Source: Neopestalotiopsis rosae (taxonomy: Eukaryota > Ascomycota > Sordariomycetes > Amphisphaeriales > Sporocadaceae). Taken from it: a stretch of DNA of 64,000 nt. Numbering within the stretch: position 1 is the first letter of the stretch; every line of letters starts with the position of its first letter. The stretch is from NCBI GenBank assembly GCA_023078685.1, contig JALGAS010000014.1, forward strand, positions 360,937 through 424,936. Reading direction: 5' to 3'. Below, piece after piece: positions 22,406-32,890 of the stretch. The notes beneath the pieces were generated by a model that saw only the letters and a list, made by a program, of their open reading frames with translations, was not told the origin of the DNA and searched no databases. The position numbers and the translations under genes were made by a program.

Positions 22406-25400
22406 TCTCTCTGTTGCAAGTACGTACACACCCAATGAGCTTCGGGATATGGGGGCAGACGACCGAAAGGGGGTATGCGTAGGCTTTCTGTGCATAAGTT
22501 CTCTCTGTACGACCACAGGGTTCATGTACCTCCTTCAGTCTCTCTCTCCCGTATATGGTTTAGACGCGGCGTGTAATGCAAGAGTACCTGCATCTGGAAT
22601 GGTCAAATGATCTGCTGATATCGTGGAGAAAAGGTTCGCTGACATGCCCCAGGGCTCAGCTAAGCTCTTTCCAGTTTTTTTTTCTTGTTCAATGACTTCT
22701 GTTGTGTAAATATTTTTGATCCATGGTGACGTGGTTCCCGATTGACGAAGTTGGGTGAGGATTCCGTGGACCTCTTTCAGGTAGCAATTGATTGAATATA
22801 AATCGCCCTGACGATCTTTGCCCACCTTTTCTTCGAACACTATGAGAGACGAATGCCGAAGCCAATTGACCCAATTTGGGGATCCGAGAGCCAGGGTTAT
22901 CTTTCAGTACATAGTAAAAAAAACTTATGGGAACTTGGGAAGATCCGCATATCGTAAAGATCCACGGTCTGGTTTTGGTTCGTACTGTATATGTGGGGGA
23001 AAGAGACGAGCTATCGTCGCACGAATTGTGAGGCAAGGTCGCATTAGAGAGAGCGAGAGAGAGCCCCATGCTCTTTTTGCTCCGCTCTGCTACCCCTCCC
23101 CCCTTCGATCCAATCGACCTTTTTGACACTTGGTTTGAGAGAAAGTCGCGATCTCGAGGCGTGTCTTTATGGGTCCACCTTGAACGGGAATCTAGCACTA
23201 TGAAAGTATCGATCATAACGGAGTCGATTGCAACTCCTCCCGTAGAAGAACTGGTTATAGAAGCCAAGCCCGCTACTTCATTCTCGAATGAACAATTGAA
23301 GTTTGGCGCGCTTGATCCTCGGGAGAGCGAGAAACAGGGCAACTTGATAGTTTCCTGATCGAGCGTCACTGTCTCGGAGGCACGTCTCGCTAACGAGACG
23401 CGCCTAATAGATTGGCAACATCAGGTGGGCAGGTATCGTGTTCACTGTTAACACAGACAGCACAGGGGAAGGAGGGGCTTTATAATCAGTACTGGGTAGG
23501 CAGTTGAAAAGTAGTTGTAGTAGTGCGCTGAGGGGGTGTAGGTACATTGAAAAAAGGTCTGGTCTGGACCACGGGTTTTTGGTTAGCATCTCGCGGTCAT
23601 GTCGCCATAATTATCCCAGGTCAGCAGGCGCCTAGCTGTTGGGGCCAAGGCCAGAAATGGGCAAAAGTAGATTACTACTGGCCATCAGAGACACAAGGCG
23701 AAAGGAATGACAAGGTTCAAACACGACTTTGTCTATATATACCCAATGAACAGGAAATATTCGTAAGATGAGCCCAATGGCATCGAGACGAATGAGAACA
23801 GACGAGCGGAGTCAAGCTCGACATCTCCCGTTAATAGCACGATCTGTTGAGTTGCCAATCAGCAGCGGCATGTAATGTAGAAGCAGACATTATGTAGACG
23901 TGTATATGTATACTGTGTAGTCTGCGTGCGTGAGTGAATGTGTGTGTGTCAAGAGGAGAAGCAGTCCAATAGCAACAACAGCACCCCGTGTTCACTCGAT
24001 TGGGTTCATGGTTGGCTTAATGGGTGGGGTCGACGGTCTATTCAATCCATGGGGGGGTATCTTTCAATCGACAGACTCCCCTTGTTTTTCTTTCCGGTGT
24101 CCGTTCAGGTTCCTGGCTCTCCAGCGAATGGCTGTCCGAGGAGCCGACACCGGGACAGTGCCAGAGGCTCGAGGTTTGGCACTATCTCCAGTCCGGCCCT
24201 GGTCCGGCTGTCCAGGTGGCCTCTCTTGGTCTCCATCTGCCTTGGTCGTCTGGCCTGCCAACTCGCCAGTAGCAATGCCACCACTGCTTCGCTCAGACCA
24301 ACAAGCTGTACGTGGTCGACAACCGTGCCAAAGACTTTCTCCATAATATGCAATACAAAGCCCAAAGTGACTCCCTATCTAGTTACGTGTCTGTCGATTA
24401 TAAGGGGGGAAGAGAATCCATAGCAATTGCTGTCCAATGTCGGCAAGAAATAACATGAAAAGGGTATCTTGCTCATATTGAATTGCCAATCTACGGTCTG
24501 GCTCTTCAATGGTTCGGTTGGCTGGTCTGGGCCAAGTCAAAGCTGGATAGGTCTATTGCCGGTTGGAGGTTGCTGTATCCTTACAGTTTCATCTTGGGGG
24601 CGGGTATCATTGACCGATCTCGATTCAATTCATAATTGACATTGCAGGGCATTTGTCAGGCTTTGTGCAATGTTGATAACACACATGGAGTGAGCAGGAG
24701 GATTCATAGAAAAACCTAGAACAAGTCTTGTCAGCAGGTTAATAGGTAGAGCAATAATGATAATAATGAAAAGATGGGGTAGCTCGGATATCAATACCAC
24801 CCAACTACAGCAGAGCATGCCTACACAATATGAACAAGCAAGAATGGGGACCACAATACATACACGCAGTAGGTACACTAGGAGAATTGATGTTTCTCCC
24901 TGCTTTCCGGCAATTTCACTACATGCTAAAAAGATATTGTCATTTCTAGAGTATCATTGCTGGGCGGAGCTCAAGCATTGGTCGTCTGAAACACGCTCTT
25001 GCATATATTCGAATTGGCAATGTCTCCAAGTGCAAGATACTATTATTGTTATTATTGTGCAAGCAGATGCAGCAACAACAAACATCAAGACGCAACTGAT
25101 TAGGGCAAGTGATATCTCTAATCTATAGGACAAGGTAAAGGTAATGGAGGTATGGTAGGGCAGACCTAGCGGCCACTCTAAGAGCAGTGGAATCTGGGGC
25201 AATGCATCCACCAAGAGATAACGACCACCAGACACATTGCGCGGCAGAGAAGGGCTTCACCTACTTTGAAGCAAAGGGAAAGCCCTAATCTGACGATACC
25301 ATACCGTACCCTACCCTAACGGATGCCAGCGAGAAGAGCCATTGAAGCAGGTAGCCACCGTAGGCACATTTACGTATACCCTACCGAGAGGTGTCCAGAT

Positions 25401-26479
25401 TACCGATCCCGTAGTATGAATGTGCCTTACTTAGCAGCGACACTGGCAGGCATTTGGACGAGCGGACTGGCTGGGCAGTGTCAAGCCTCCAAGGTTAGAC
25501 TAATAACGCATTTAGGATGGACGCTGCAAGTCGGCGTGCTAGCCGGATCACGAGAGACACGAAACTCAAAAAAGCGCTTCTGTCGCCTTCCACGGTCCCC
25601 GACCAGACTGCCAGACGGTCGAATTCTCCCCTATCATCTGTCGGCGTGTCGGTGGCCGCTGGGTGTGCGCTGGGTGTGCGCTGGTGGGTTTCCCCCTGTT
25701 CCTTCGCCGCTCCGAATGCCTACTGCCTACAGATCCGTACCTACACTTGATGGTAAAAAGGCAAGGCAGGCTGGGCTGGCTGTCACTGGCTGATGGTGCA
25801 AGGTACCTTTTGGCTTGTCGGGCTAAGGTCATAAGAGGAGGGCAAGACAAGGAAGTGATCGAGGCCAGACAACAGCCCGACCTGACTGACTACTACTTTT
25901 TTACATATGTACTCCTGGCAGTGCATTTGTTTGGCCTTGTTCGTTACCTGCCTGCCTACCACCAACCCACTAGACGCTACTCCATACACTGTACTGTTTC
26001 CGTATGTGTTGCTTCAATGTTACCAGGGACACAAAGGAGTAGAAAAGATGGAGTCAGGGGCACTTTCAGCTTCAAACAGACCCAGGCAGACTAGACTTTT
26101 CCCATTGATGTCGTTGTCCTGGAACGTGTCGAGAACGGACCTTAAATAGTAGAAGAGCTGAACATGGAGTGAATTGTCCTGGTGGGGGGGATCGGAGGAG
26201 AAGAGACGAGGTACATTTGCTTTGGGATGCTTGCTTGCTTGAACCTGGAATAGAACATCCAATGTTTGAATACCATGGTACAATTACTTTAGCGGAACAA
26301 TGTACCTTTTCTGACATACCTGCACTGCCCAGGTTTGCGTGCCTTCCGTCTGGCTGCTGGATGGCGGGCTCGCTGAACTGCAGCAAGCGTGAGCTGCTGC
26401 TAACACGAAAGAACACCAAAAAGTGTACCGCTGATGTGGGATCCTTAGGTACTGTAGTGGAAGTACCTGTATTGACCTA

Positions 26480-26620
26480 TCAATGTTCCCCATGTGCCCC
26501 CCCCTCTCTCTCAAGTGCTGGTTCTCAAGACACCCCTCCCCTGATCTCAGTCTGCCCCTCCCTCCAATACTCCACTTACTGCTTCCTCCTCCTTCGCTTG
26601 TCCCTCTCCTTCCTCTGTCT
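26480..26620 (+). promoter_or_regulatory. Pyrimidine-rich tract upstream of the C2H2 regulator
   Basis: CT-rich tract on the plus strand about 660 to 800 bases before the ATG at 27278. CT blocks of this kind commonly mark core promoters and transcription starts in filamentous fungi. The exact start cannot be placed. Confidence 0.4.
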
Positions 26621-27277
26621 GGTGCTGGTGCTTGCCTGGGCACTGGCTGGCAGGCAGGCATGGCATGGCAGGCAAAAGCCCAGGCTCAGCGACAAGACCA
26701 GACAGACTCCAACGTCCACACCCGTCTGGGGGGGAACGGACCTGAAGGCGCAGCCGGCCACTTGACCTTGCCTTTGTTCCTCAAATTCCCCCCCAAAACC
26801 AAAGTTCCAGTCGATCAGTCAGGACAGCTACTGAGAAAAATAATTTATTTTGTTTTTTCCAATCTGACAAGAAACACCTCCTTCTCCTCTCTCACCATAC
26901 CAACGACGTACAACTCCAATCCAAAACATACAACGACAGCCTCTCTCTTACAGATCTCGTTCATTGCTGGTTCGCTCTAATCTCGCTCGTCCCTCGCCCA
27001 CTTACAACAACCGACGGCCATCGGCCAGTCCAACGTTGCCCGCACCACCCTCTCACACCACCACCAACCGAATCGCATGAAGTGAGCCCACCACCACACG
27101 GCCTTGTTCTTGGACTTTTTTTTGTTTGAAACTTTCCTCTACCACGCATCGACTTGCTATACGACTTGCTTGAAAACATTCAACCTGCTTGCTTTTGCTT
27201 TGAGCGTAGCGAATTCCCGCACCAGTCTGCTCCTCTGTCCCTGACAGGATAGCCCGTTATCTTTCGCTTACTCGGGT

Positions 27278-28936
27278 ATGGCTTCTACAAAGGTATCTAT
27301 CTATTCCCTCACCTTTCTGGCTGCCGAGTTGGTTTCCTCTCGCGATAGATGCAGCTTGCTGATCAATTGGCTTGTTCTTACAGGAAATGTCTGCGGCTCC
27401 AACCAGGCCGCCATTGTCGACGCACCGTACCTCGATATCCGGCTCCACGAACCCCCTTGCTGCCAGCCGCTTACCTTCCCACTCTCGCAACAACTCCCAC
27501 ACGCACTCTGCTCTCTCTGGCGCTCTCAATGCTTCCCACCGTGTCCACCGCCGCAAGAGCATAACTAGCTCTGGTGCCAACATTGCTGCCGTGGCAGCAG
27601 CATTGGCCGAAGCCGGAGACAAGATGACCCCCCTCCCCATGACCATTAACGGCCGTCGCGGTGCCAGTGCTATATCCAAATCTGCCGTTCCCCGGTCCTC
27701 TATTGCTGGCAGCCTGCCATCACCGCCTGCGAGCCTACCGACTCACAAGTTTGGCATGACCAGCAAGCCCGAAGGACAAGGCAGTGCGATCGACGATGAC
27801 TCCAACGACATGTCTGCTGAGGAAGGCGAGGACGGGCTGCAAAAGGCTCGCGTTCGACGTGCTAGTGACGGCCAGCCTCTTACAAAGGATGGCAAGAAGA
27901 GCAACCGTATCGAGCTTCATTGCGACAAGTGCGGAAAGACATACAAGCACAGCAGTTGCTTGACCAAGCATTTGTTGGTGCCCATTTTCTTGCCCACCCC
28001 ACTCCCCCCAAGCTCTCTCATTACAGCCGCTGGATAGTCGATGGCATAAGCCTCGCAGATGCTTCCGGACGTTGCGCCCCGGACCCTTCCCATAACCCCC
28101 CCCCCCCCTCCCGGGACAGTTTCGAGGAGAACAATTTGTTGACGTTTTGACTGGTTAGGTGGGAACATACTCCCGAGTGGTCGCTCACTTCCAAGCTCCT
28201 CATATCGAAACACCAACAGGTGCAGCTACTCGAAGCGGCCTCGGTATTGGTGCAGATGAATGTGGACAAGGAGGAAGCCACCACCCCTCCGGACTCTGCT
28301 CGCGATTTTGGCAGCGACCCCGAATCGGCTCCCTCACCAGTCGCCTCTGTATACTCGGATGTCCACGATGGCCGAAGCTCGGCAGACACGACCCCTCCGC
28401 CGACAAGCGAGCCTTACCACGGTGGCTTCAATTTCCGTAACGACAAGAGGTTAAGCAACGGCAGTACCTTTGCGCGATCATACCAATCCGCCACTTCGAA
28501 TGGATTCCTGTCTGGCAGCATCTCAAACGGCCCTGGTTTTGGTCACCACCGTCACGGCAGTGCAGACCGCCGTCCGACGTCGTCCGGGCTAGGCAGCTCT
28601 GGGCAGGAAGACAAGGATCTTGCCGCTGCGGTTGAACTTCTCAGTTGCAGCTTCAACAGCAACGGGGCTTCTCGAGATAGCCGACTTCCCGACGATGCGC
28701 CACCGGTGCCCCCACTGCCAGCACAATACCTTGATCACGCTGCGTTCACTAGCACCAGCTTCTTCAACAGCTATTCGGCGCCCCAGATGCCCGAGAGCTT
28801 CACGCGCGGTCAATACCCATCCACTGAGGATGTAAAGATGGAAGACAGCGAGATGGATGATGACGAGGACGACAGACGATCCCGAGTCCGCAGCGAAGAC
28901 GACGACGATGGTGTGTTTGGCCGTATGGAGGAGTAA
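27278..28936 (+). CDS. C2H2 zinc-finger protein, probable transcription regulator
   Basis: Predicted 460-residue nuclear protein with one C2H2 finger. Inferred exons are 27278-27292, 27384-27973 and 28159-28936. The first exon codes only MASTK. The finger spans residues 185-205 (CDKCGKTYKHSSCLTKHLWE plus His) with Cys185, Cys188, His201 and His205, and the intron 27974-28158 splits it between Leu202 codon bases; joining the exons restores the second histidine, which supports the model. The finger is followed by HTPEWSLTSKLLISKH and a leucine-rich helix. The rest is Ser/Pro-rich and acidic, with an Asp/Glu-rich C-terminus (MEDSEMDDDEDD near residue 435), as in activator-type regulators. The long upstream region and leader suit a regulated gene. 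The DNA target and pathway are unknown. Confidence 0.85.
28096..28108. repeat. Run of 13 C inside an intron of the zinc-finger gene
   Basis: Homopolymer in the second intron (27974-28158). Its length may vary between isolates. Confidence 0.8.
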
Positions 28937-30625
28937 GCACACATTGGAGTCGGCACGCACTGCACGCGCTTGCCAATTGTAGCAGCAACCAAAACGACCC
29001 GAGACGACCGTTATGACACCTACCATTGCCATCTGATGTTTTCCCTTTGTAAACCGCAAACTTATACCACTTTGTAAATGTGGTGGTTTGGCTCCGCTGC
29101 CGAAACCTCAGCACCGAAGAGTGGACAACCTTGTCTCTCCCATAGAATGAGACGACTTGAGCACATGCCACGAGGTTAAAGTGAGGATCGGATGGGAAGC
29201 GTCGAGCGAACACCCAAACAAGCATATTTTTAAATTCAGTCCCAGTCTGGGACCTTTTTTTGTCAGGCATCAGAGTAGGAGGTCGAATCGGAGGACAGAG
29301 ACGCTCCTTTTGCCCCTGTGTATGAATCATATGAAATCAAATGAGAAATCAGATGAGCCAAACCATGAAGAAGATAATCTGCTTGCGTGAACTTGAGAAA
29401 AAGGAAATCTTTTTGTGATTCGATCATGAACATCCAAGTCCATACCTACAAACGCCACTTGGCGAAGTAGCCAAGAAGCCTAAGCAGACTGTCATGGATG
29501 GAAAAGCAACATCAAAGCACACCATAATTTTGGGCTCGATAGAGAATAAGGCCCGAAGCCATCGTTGGGAAGATCTGTTGTCAAGGCATATTTTAAAGGA
29601 AGAGGTGAGAAAGCAGGCACACAAGATGGAAAAGGCCACAAGTTCAAACCCTGGATGAGAAAAGCGGCCTGGCATGGCTTTTTGAAGAAGTCCCTCTAAT
29701 GCTGGCCAACCCCTCCATCTTGTCGATCAGAGGTAGAATTCAACGTCACAAGAGGTCAAAATGAAACCGACTAGTTTAACGACAGGTAACGTCGATTGGT
29801 CTGGAGAAGATACTCTGAATAGTAAGATTCGGGACGATCCCATATTGTGTTGCTCGCGTGCGTGGGGATTAGATGATTAGGTCCTTGTCACCTTGTAGTT
29901 TGACGTGGAATAGAAGCGAGCTGTCTGGCTGTTGGCACAGGGATAGCTCGAGTAACAAACGGGAAGCGAGTAACCTGAGCGGGGGCCTTGTAGATGAAGA
30001 TGGTGATGGGGCTTCCCAACAGCTAAAAGGCGTTTTGGATGATGAAAGAGATTATTTGTTCTAGAAAAGGTATTGGACCAGGGCCAGAGTCATTACGAGA
30101 AGTCATACATATATACTCTCAGAAGGAAGAGTCATCAAAGCCAGAGGTGGTCGAATTGCATATGCTCGCTCTCTGCCTTGGACAGCCCCCAAGACTTTGT
30201 TGTGCCTAAGGTTTTAAGGTGTTGAGTGTCAGTGTGTGGAAGCTTTGCTCCCTGCTCCCCAGTCGACCATCTGGCGGCTCTTGACAAGACGTCACCGAGC
30301 TCCATCTGTTTACTATTTTAGTGGCCAGGGATCCATAGAAGCTTTTTTGCTGTTCCCCCCACCGCAGGTTTGCCTACCTCGCAAACTCCACTGTCCATAC
30401 CCACGAACTACGTATTGCCATCGTCAATACTACTAATAATTCCCCTGCAAGCTCTTGAGGCCAGGGTTTTTCTTATTCTTCTTCTGCTTCGGTTTCTGCT
30501 CTTCCACAAACAAAGTTGACTCCAGCAGCGCTTGGGTGCTGCGCATTACGCATCTACGTCTCTCACCCTCCAACACGACACGACACCACACGGCTCGTTA
30601 CGCGACGGCCTCAAACAAATCCAAG
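28937..30625. other. Intergenic region, 1.7 kb
   Basis: Holds the 3' end of the zinc-finger gene and the promoter and leader of the next gene. The frames present are short and have no domains. No RNA gene or repeat is seen. Confidence 0.45.
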
Positions 30626-31846
30626 ATGCGTACCCGACGACAGGACAAAATCGACGCCGGGGTCATCGAGGCTGCCTCTGCGCCTTCAGAATCGAGTTTG
30701 CCCTCGTCGCCCAGGGTTCTCTCCATCAGCCAGGTCGATGCGCCCGTCGTAAGATCACTTGCAAGCAAGACTGGCGAGAAAAAGTCCAAGATCCCCTCGC
30801 TGATCCAATTCCCATTGGTCATCATCTTGAGTCTTGCAGTGTCGTCTCTTGGTTACTCGGCGACGTACCCGTTTACAAAGGCGGCTATTGCTGTACATGC
30901 GCGGAGTCTCGACACTTGGGGCGAATATGCAGCTCTCATGGGCTGGCGAACGTGAGTCTTTGTGGCTACAACCACTACTACTGCGCATCAAGCCTTGGAA
31001 TGTACACTAATCGCCACTTTAAACACAGCTTTGAACTTGCCTTGGGATGGTTTGGCAATTACGATAGCTATGATCTCGCGGCTCTGAATCTGCTGTCGCA
31101 TGGCCCTCCGGTGAGTTGCTTGTCGCGGGCGCATACATTTTCCCACCGCTTTGCGCCCAGCTCGAAGAGAAATTCTTGACTGACAACTGTACCAGCTCTA
31201 CCTACTCCATGCGTTCTACAAGGTGCCAGCTTCTGCACTGGTACTGACGCTTGCCATCGAGACATTCGCAACTTATCTTCCCTTCCGACTGCTGCGCAAC
31301 CTTTCCAGGGCCCATGGTGACCCAGAGCATGCGCCGAATGCCGAATTGCTCACCGACAAGCCCATTACCATCTTGACCACGCTCCTGTCCGGTGCCATTT
31401 ACACTGTGACACTCTTTGCCGCCTACGCAACTTACCTCCCTACGGCTCTAATCGTCCATTACGATAGCCTGCCATCGATTCAAGCCGCCCACGAGTCGAC
31501 ATATGTCAATCTGCTCCCAGTGACCCTTGCGCTTGGTTTCGCTGCCACCAACTTCATCTTCACGCCTGCTGAAGCCGAGCCAGAAGCTCCTCCCAGGCAT
31601 TTCGACCCAGCCAACGCGACTCTGCAGGAGACGGTTTCATGGAACCTTTGGGGCTGGAGCAACAGGACCAAGACCGTCGTCCGCCGCACCGTGACCTTGA
31701 TGCTGGTGACTGGTGTGAGCACTTCCATGCAGACTGCTCTTACAGTTGCAGGCGCCGAACCTCTGGGAGCCGTCGCGTGGGCCAGCCCTTGGGTTGTTGC
31801 AGCGGCAATTACTGGTTTGAGTTTGGGTGCAGTCGGTAGTGAGTAG
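30626..31846 (+). CDS. Fungal multi-span membrane protein of unknown function
   Basis: Predicted 352-residue membrane protein. Inferred exons are 30626-30951, 31029-31110 and 31196-31846; donors are GTGAGT in both introns. I do not recognise a characterised family. The N-terminal 55 residues are soluble, basic and Ser-rich (MRTRRQDKIDAG). Hydrophobic helices are visible around FPLVIILSLAVSSLGY, YKVPASALVLTLAIETFATY, ILTTLLSGAIYTVTLFAAY, LLPVTLALGFAATNFIF, and the last 75 residues (TVTLMLVTGVSTSM, then WVVAAAITGLSLGAV), so about six spans. Conserved-looking loops are ELALGWFGNYDSYDLAALN and ETVSWNLWGWSNRTKTVVRR. A mitochondrial or ER location is possible but not shown. The start is the first ATG in frame after the CT-rich leader. 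Confidence 0.8.
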
Positions 31847-32890
31847 AGGTGGAAATTTCCAGAGGCCTTGTCACTTCGAGTGGTCCGTCATCTATCCTCT
31901 CTGTAAGGGAAGAGTTGGCGAGTTGACGGTTCTTCACGAGAGGAAATCGGACTGCAGCAAACATGTGTGAAGCGCAAATCATTTGGCGTTACGGAAGGGA
32001 GGATTAAGCAATTTTGGTTGACTTGAGATGGGTTGGCATTTCTGTGGAGTATCAGGATCCCAGAGGAACTTACTGGCAGGCGTACACCCTTATCTTTCCT
32101 TTCTTTTGTGCAGACATTTCCGAACTCTGATAGCCTGAATAATTACCTCTTATGTTCTAATATGTATCGAGAACGAAAGGCATAGCATCATGTGTAGTCG
32201 AACATGAGTATATGAGGTGATGCTGGCGCGAACCGAACAATACATGGCCATCAACAAGCCTTATACGTGATAAGAGACATCTACCTATTTATCCCAAGCA
32301 GCGTATTAGCTACAACTATATTTTTCTCGGTAGTCAAAGCTCCATACAAACGAAAAACAAAACCTTTCATCAAGTCAAACGTAATGCCATGAAAATGAAC
32401 CGAACCCTTGAACTTACGTGCGCACCAAGACCGATGCTATGATCGCCCAAGGAATACTATAACGGGTTCAGATGAACCCCGTCAGTCAAGTACATAGTGT
32501 AGCTGCTGTGGGTACCTACATTAGATAATATCTGCCGTAAATTAGCCGCTTCGAAGCTCTGACAATGACCTGACATTGCCTAGCAGCTGGCCTAGTGCTT
32601 CAACCTCCGAGCAAGCACCTAAGCACCTAACAAGCCAGGCACGTCCCCCAACCCATCCCGTCCCTGGGCCCCACCGGAATCTTGGCGAGCGCAAGTCAAC
32701 GCGACCTTCCAATCATCGCGTCGCTGCCTTCCAGTTCAGCGTAAACGACATTACATCTTTCATCACGGTTTCCGCCCTCTTCTATTGTCGCATCAATTAT
32801 TCCTGGCTTGCATTGCATTGAAGAAGCTCTACTCTAGTGACCATGCGAGCCACCTCGCCCTTCGCCCTCTGAATACTTCAGCGCAACACA
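31847..32890. other. Intergenic region, 1.0 kb
   Basis: Holds the 3' end of the membrane protein gene and the promoter of the ING/PHD gene. No coding or RNA feature is supported. Confidence 0.45.

Larger units (their letters stand above)
17977..27277. other. 9.3 kb region without a supportable gene, upstream of a zinc-finger regulator
   Basis: Both strands hold only short, overlapping frames without domains, signal peptides or plausible exon chains. The longest is 226 codons at 22689-23369 on the minus strand, and it is not convincing. The region contains microsatellites, a run of 20 C (22386-22405) and, from about 26480 to 26620, a pyrimidine-rich tract typical of fungal promoters. The last few hundred bases before 27278 are probably the leader of the zinc-finger gene. 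I found no tRNA box-B sequence, no 5S or U6 signature and no transposase frame. Confidence 0.6.

Noticed and set aside
25300..25325. CCCTACCCTAAC-like string resembling a telomerase RNA template or interstitial telomere
   Set aside because: It contains only one CCCTAA unit, not the one and a half permuted repeats a template needs, and there is no telomeric array.
26169..26765. 198-codon open frame upstream of the zinc-finger gene
   Set aside because: It lies in the CT-rich promoter and leader area, with biased composition and several overlapping frames.
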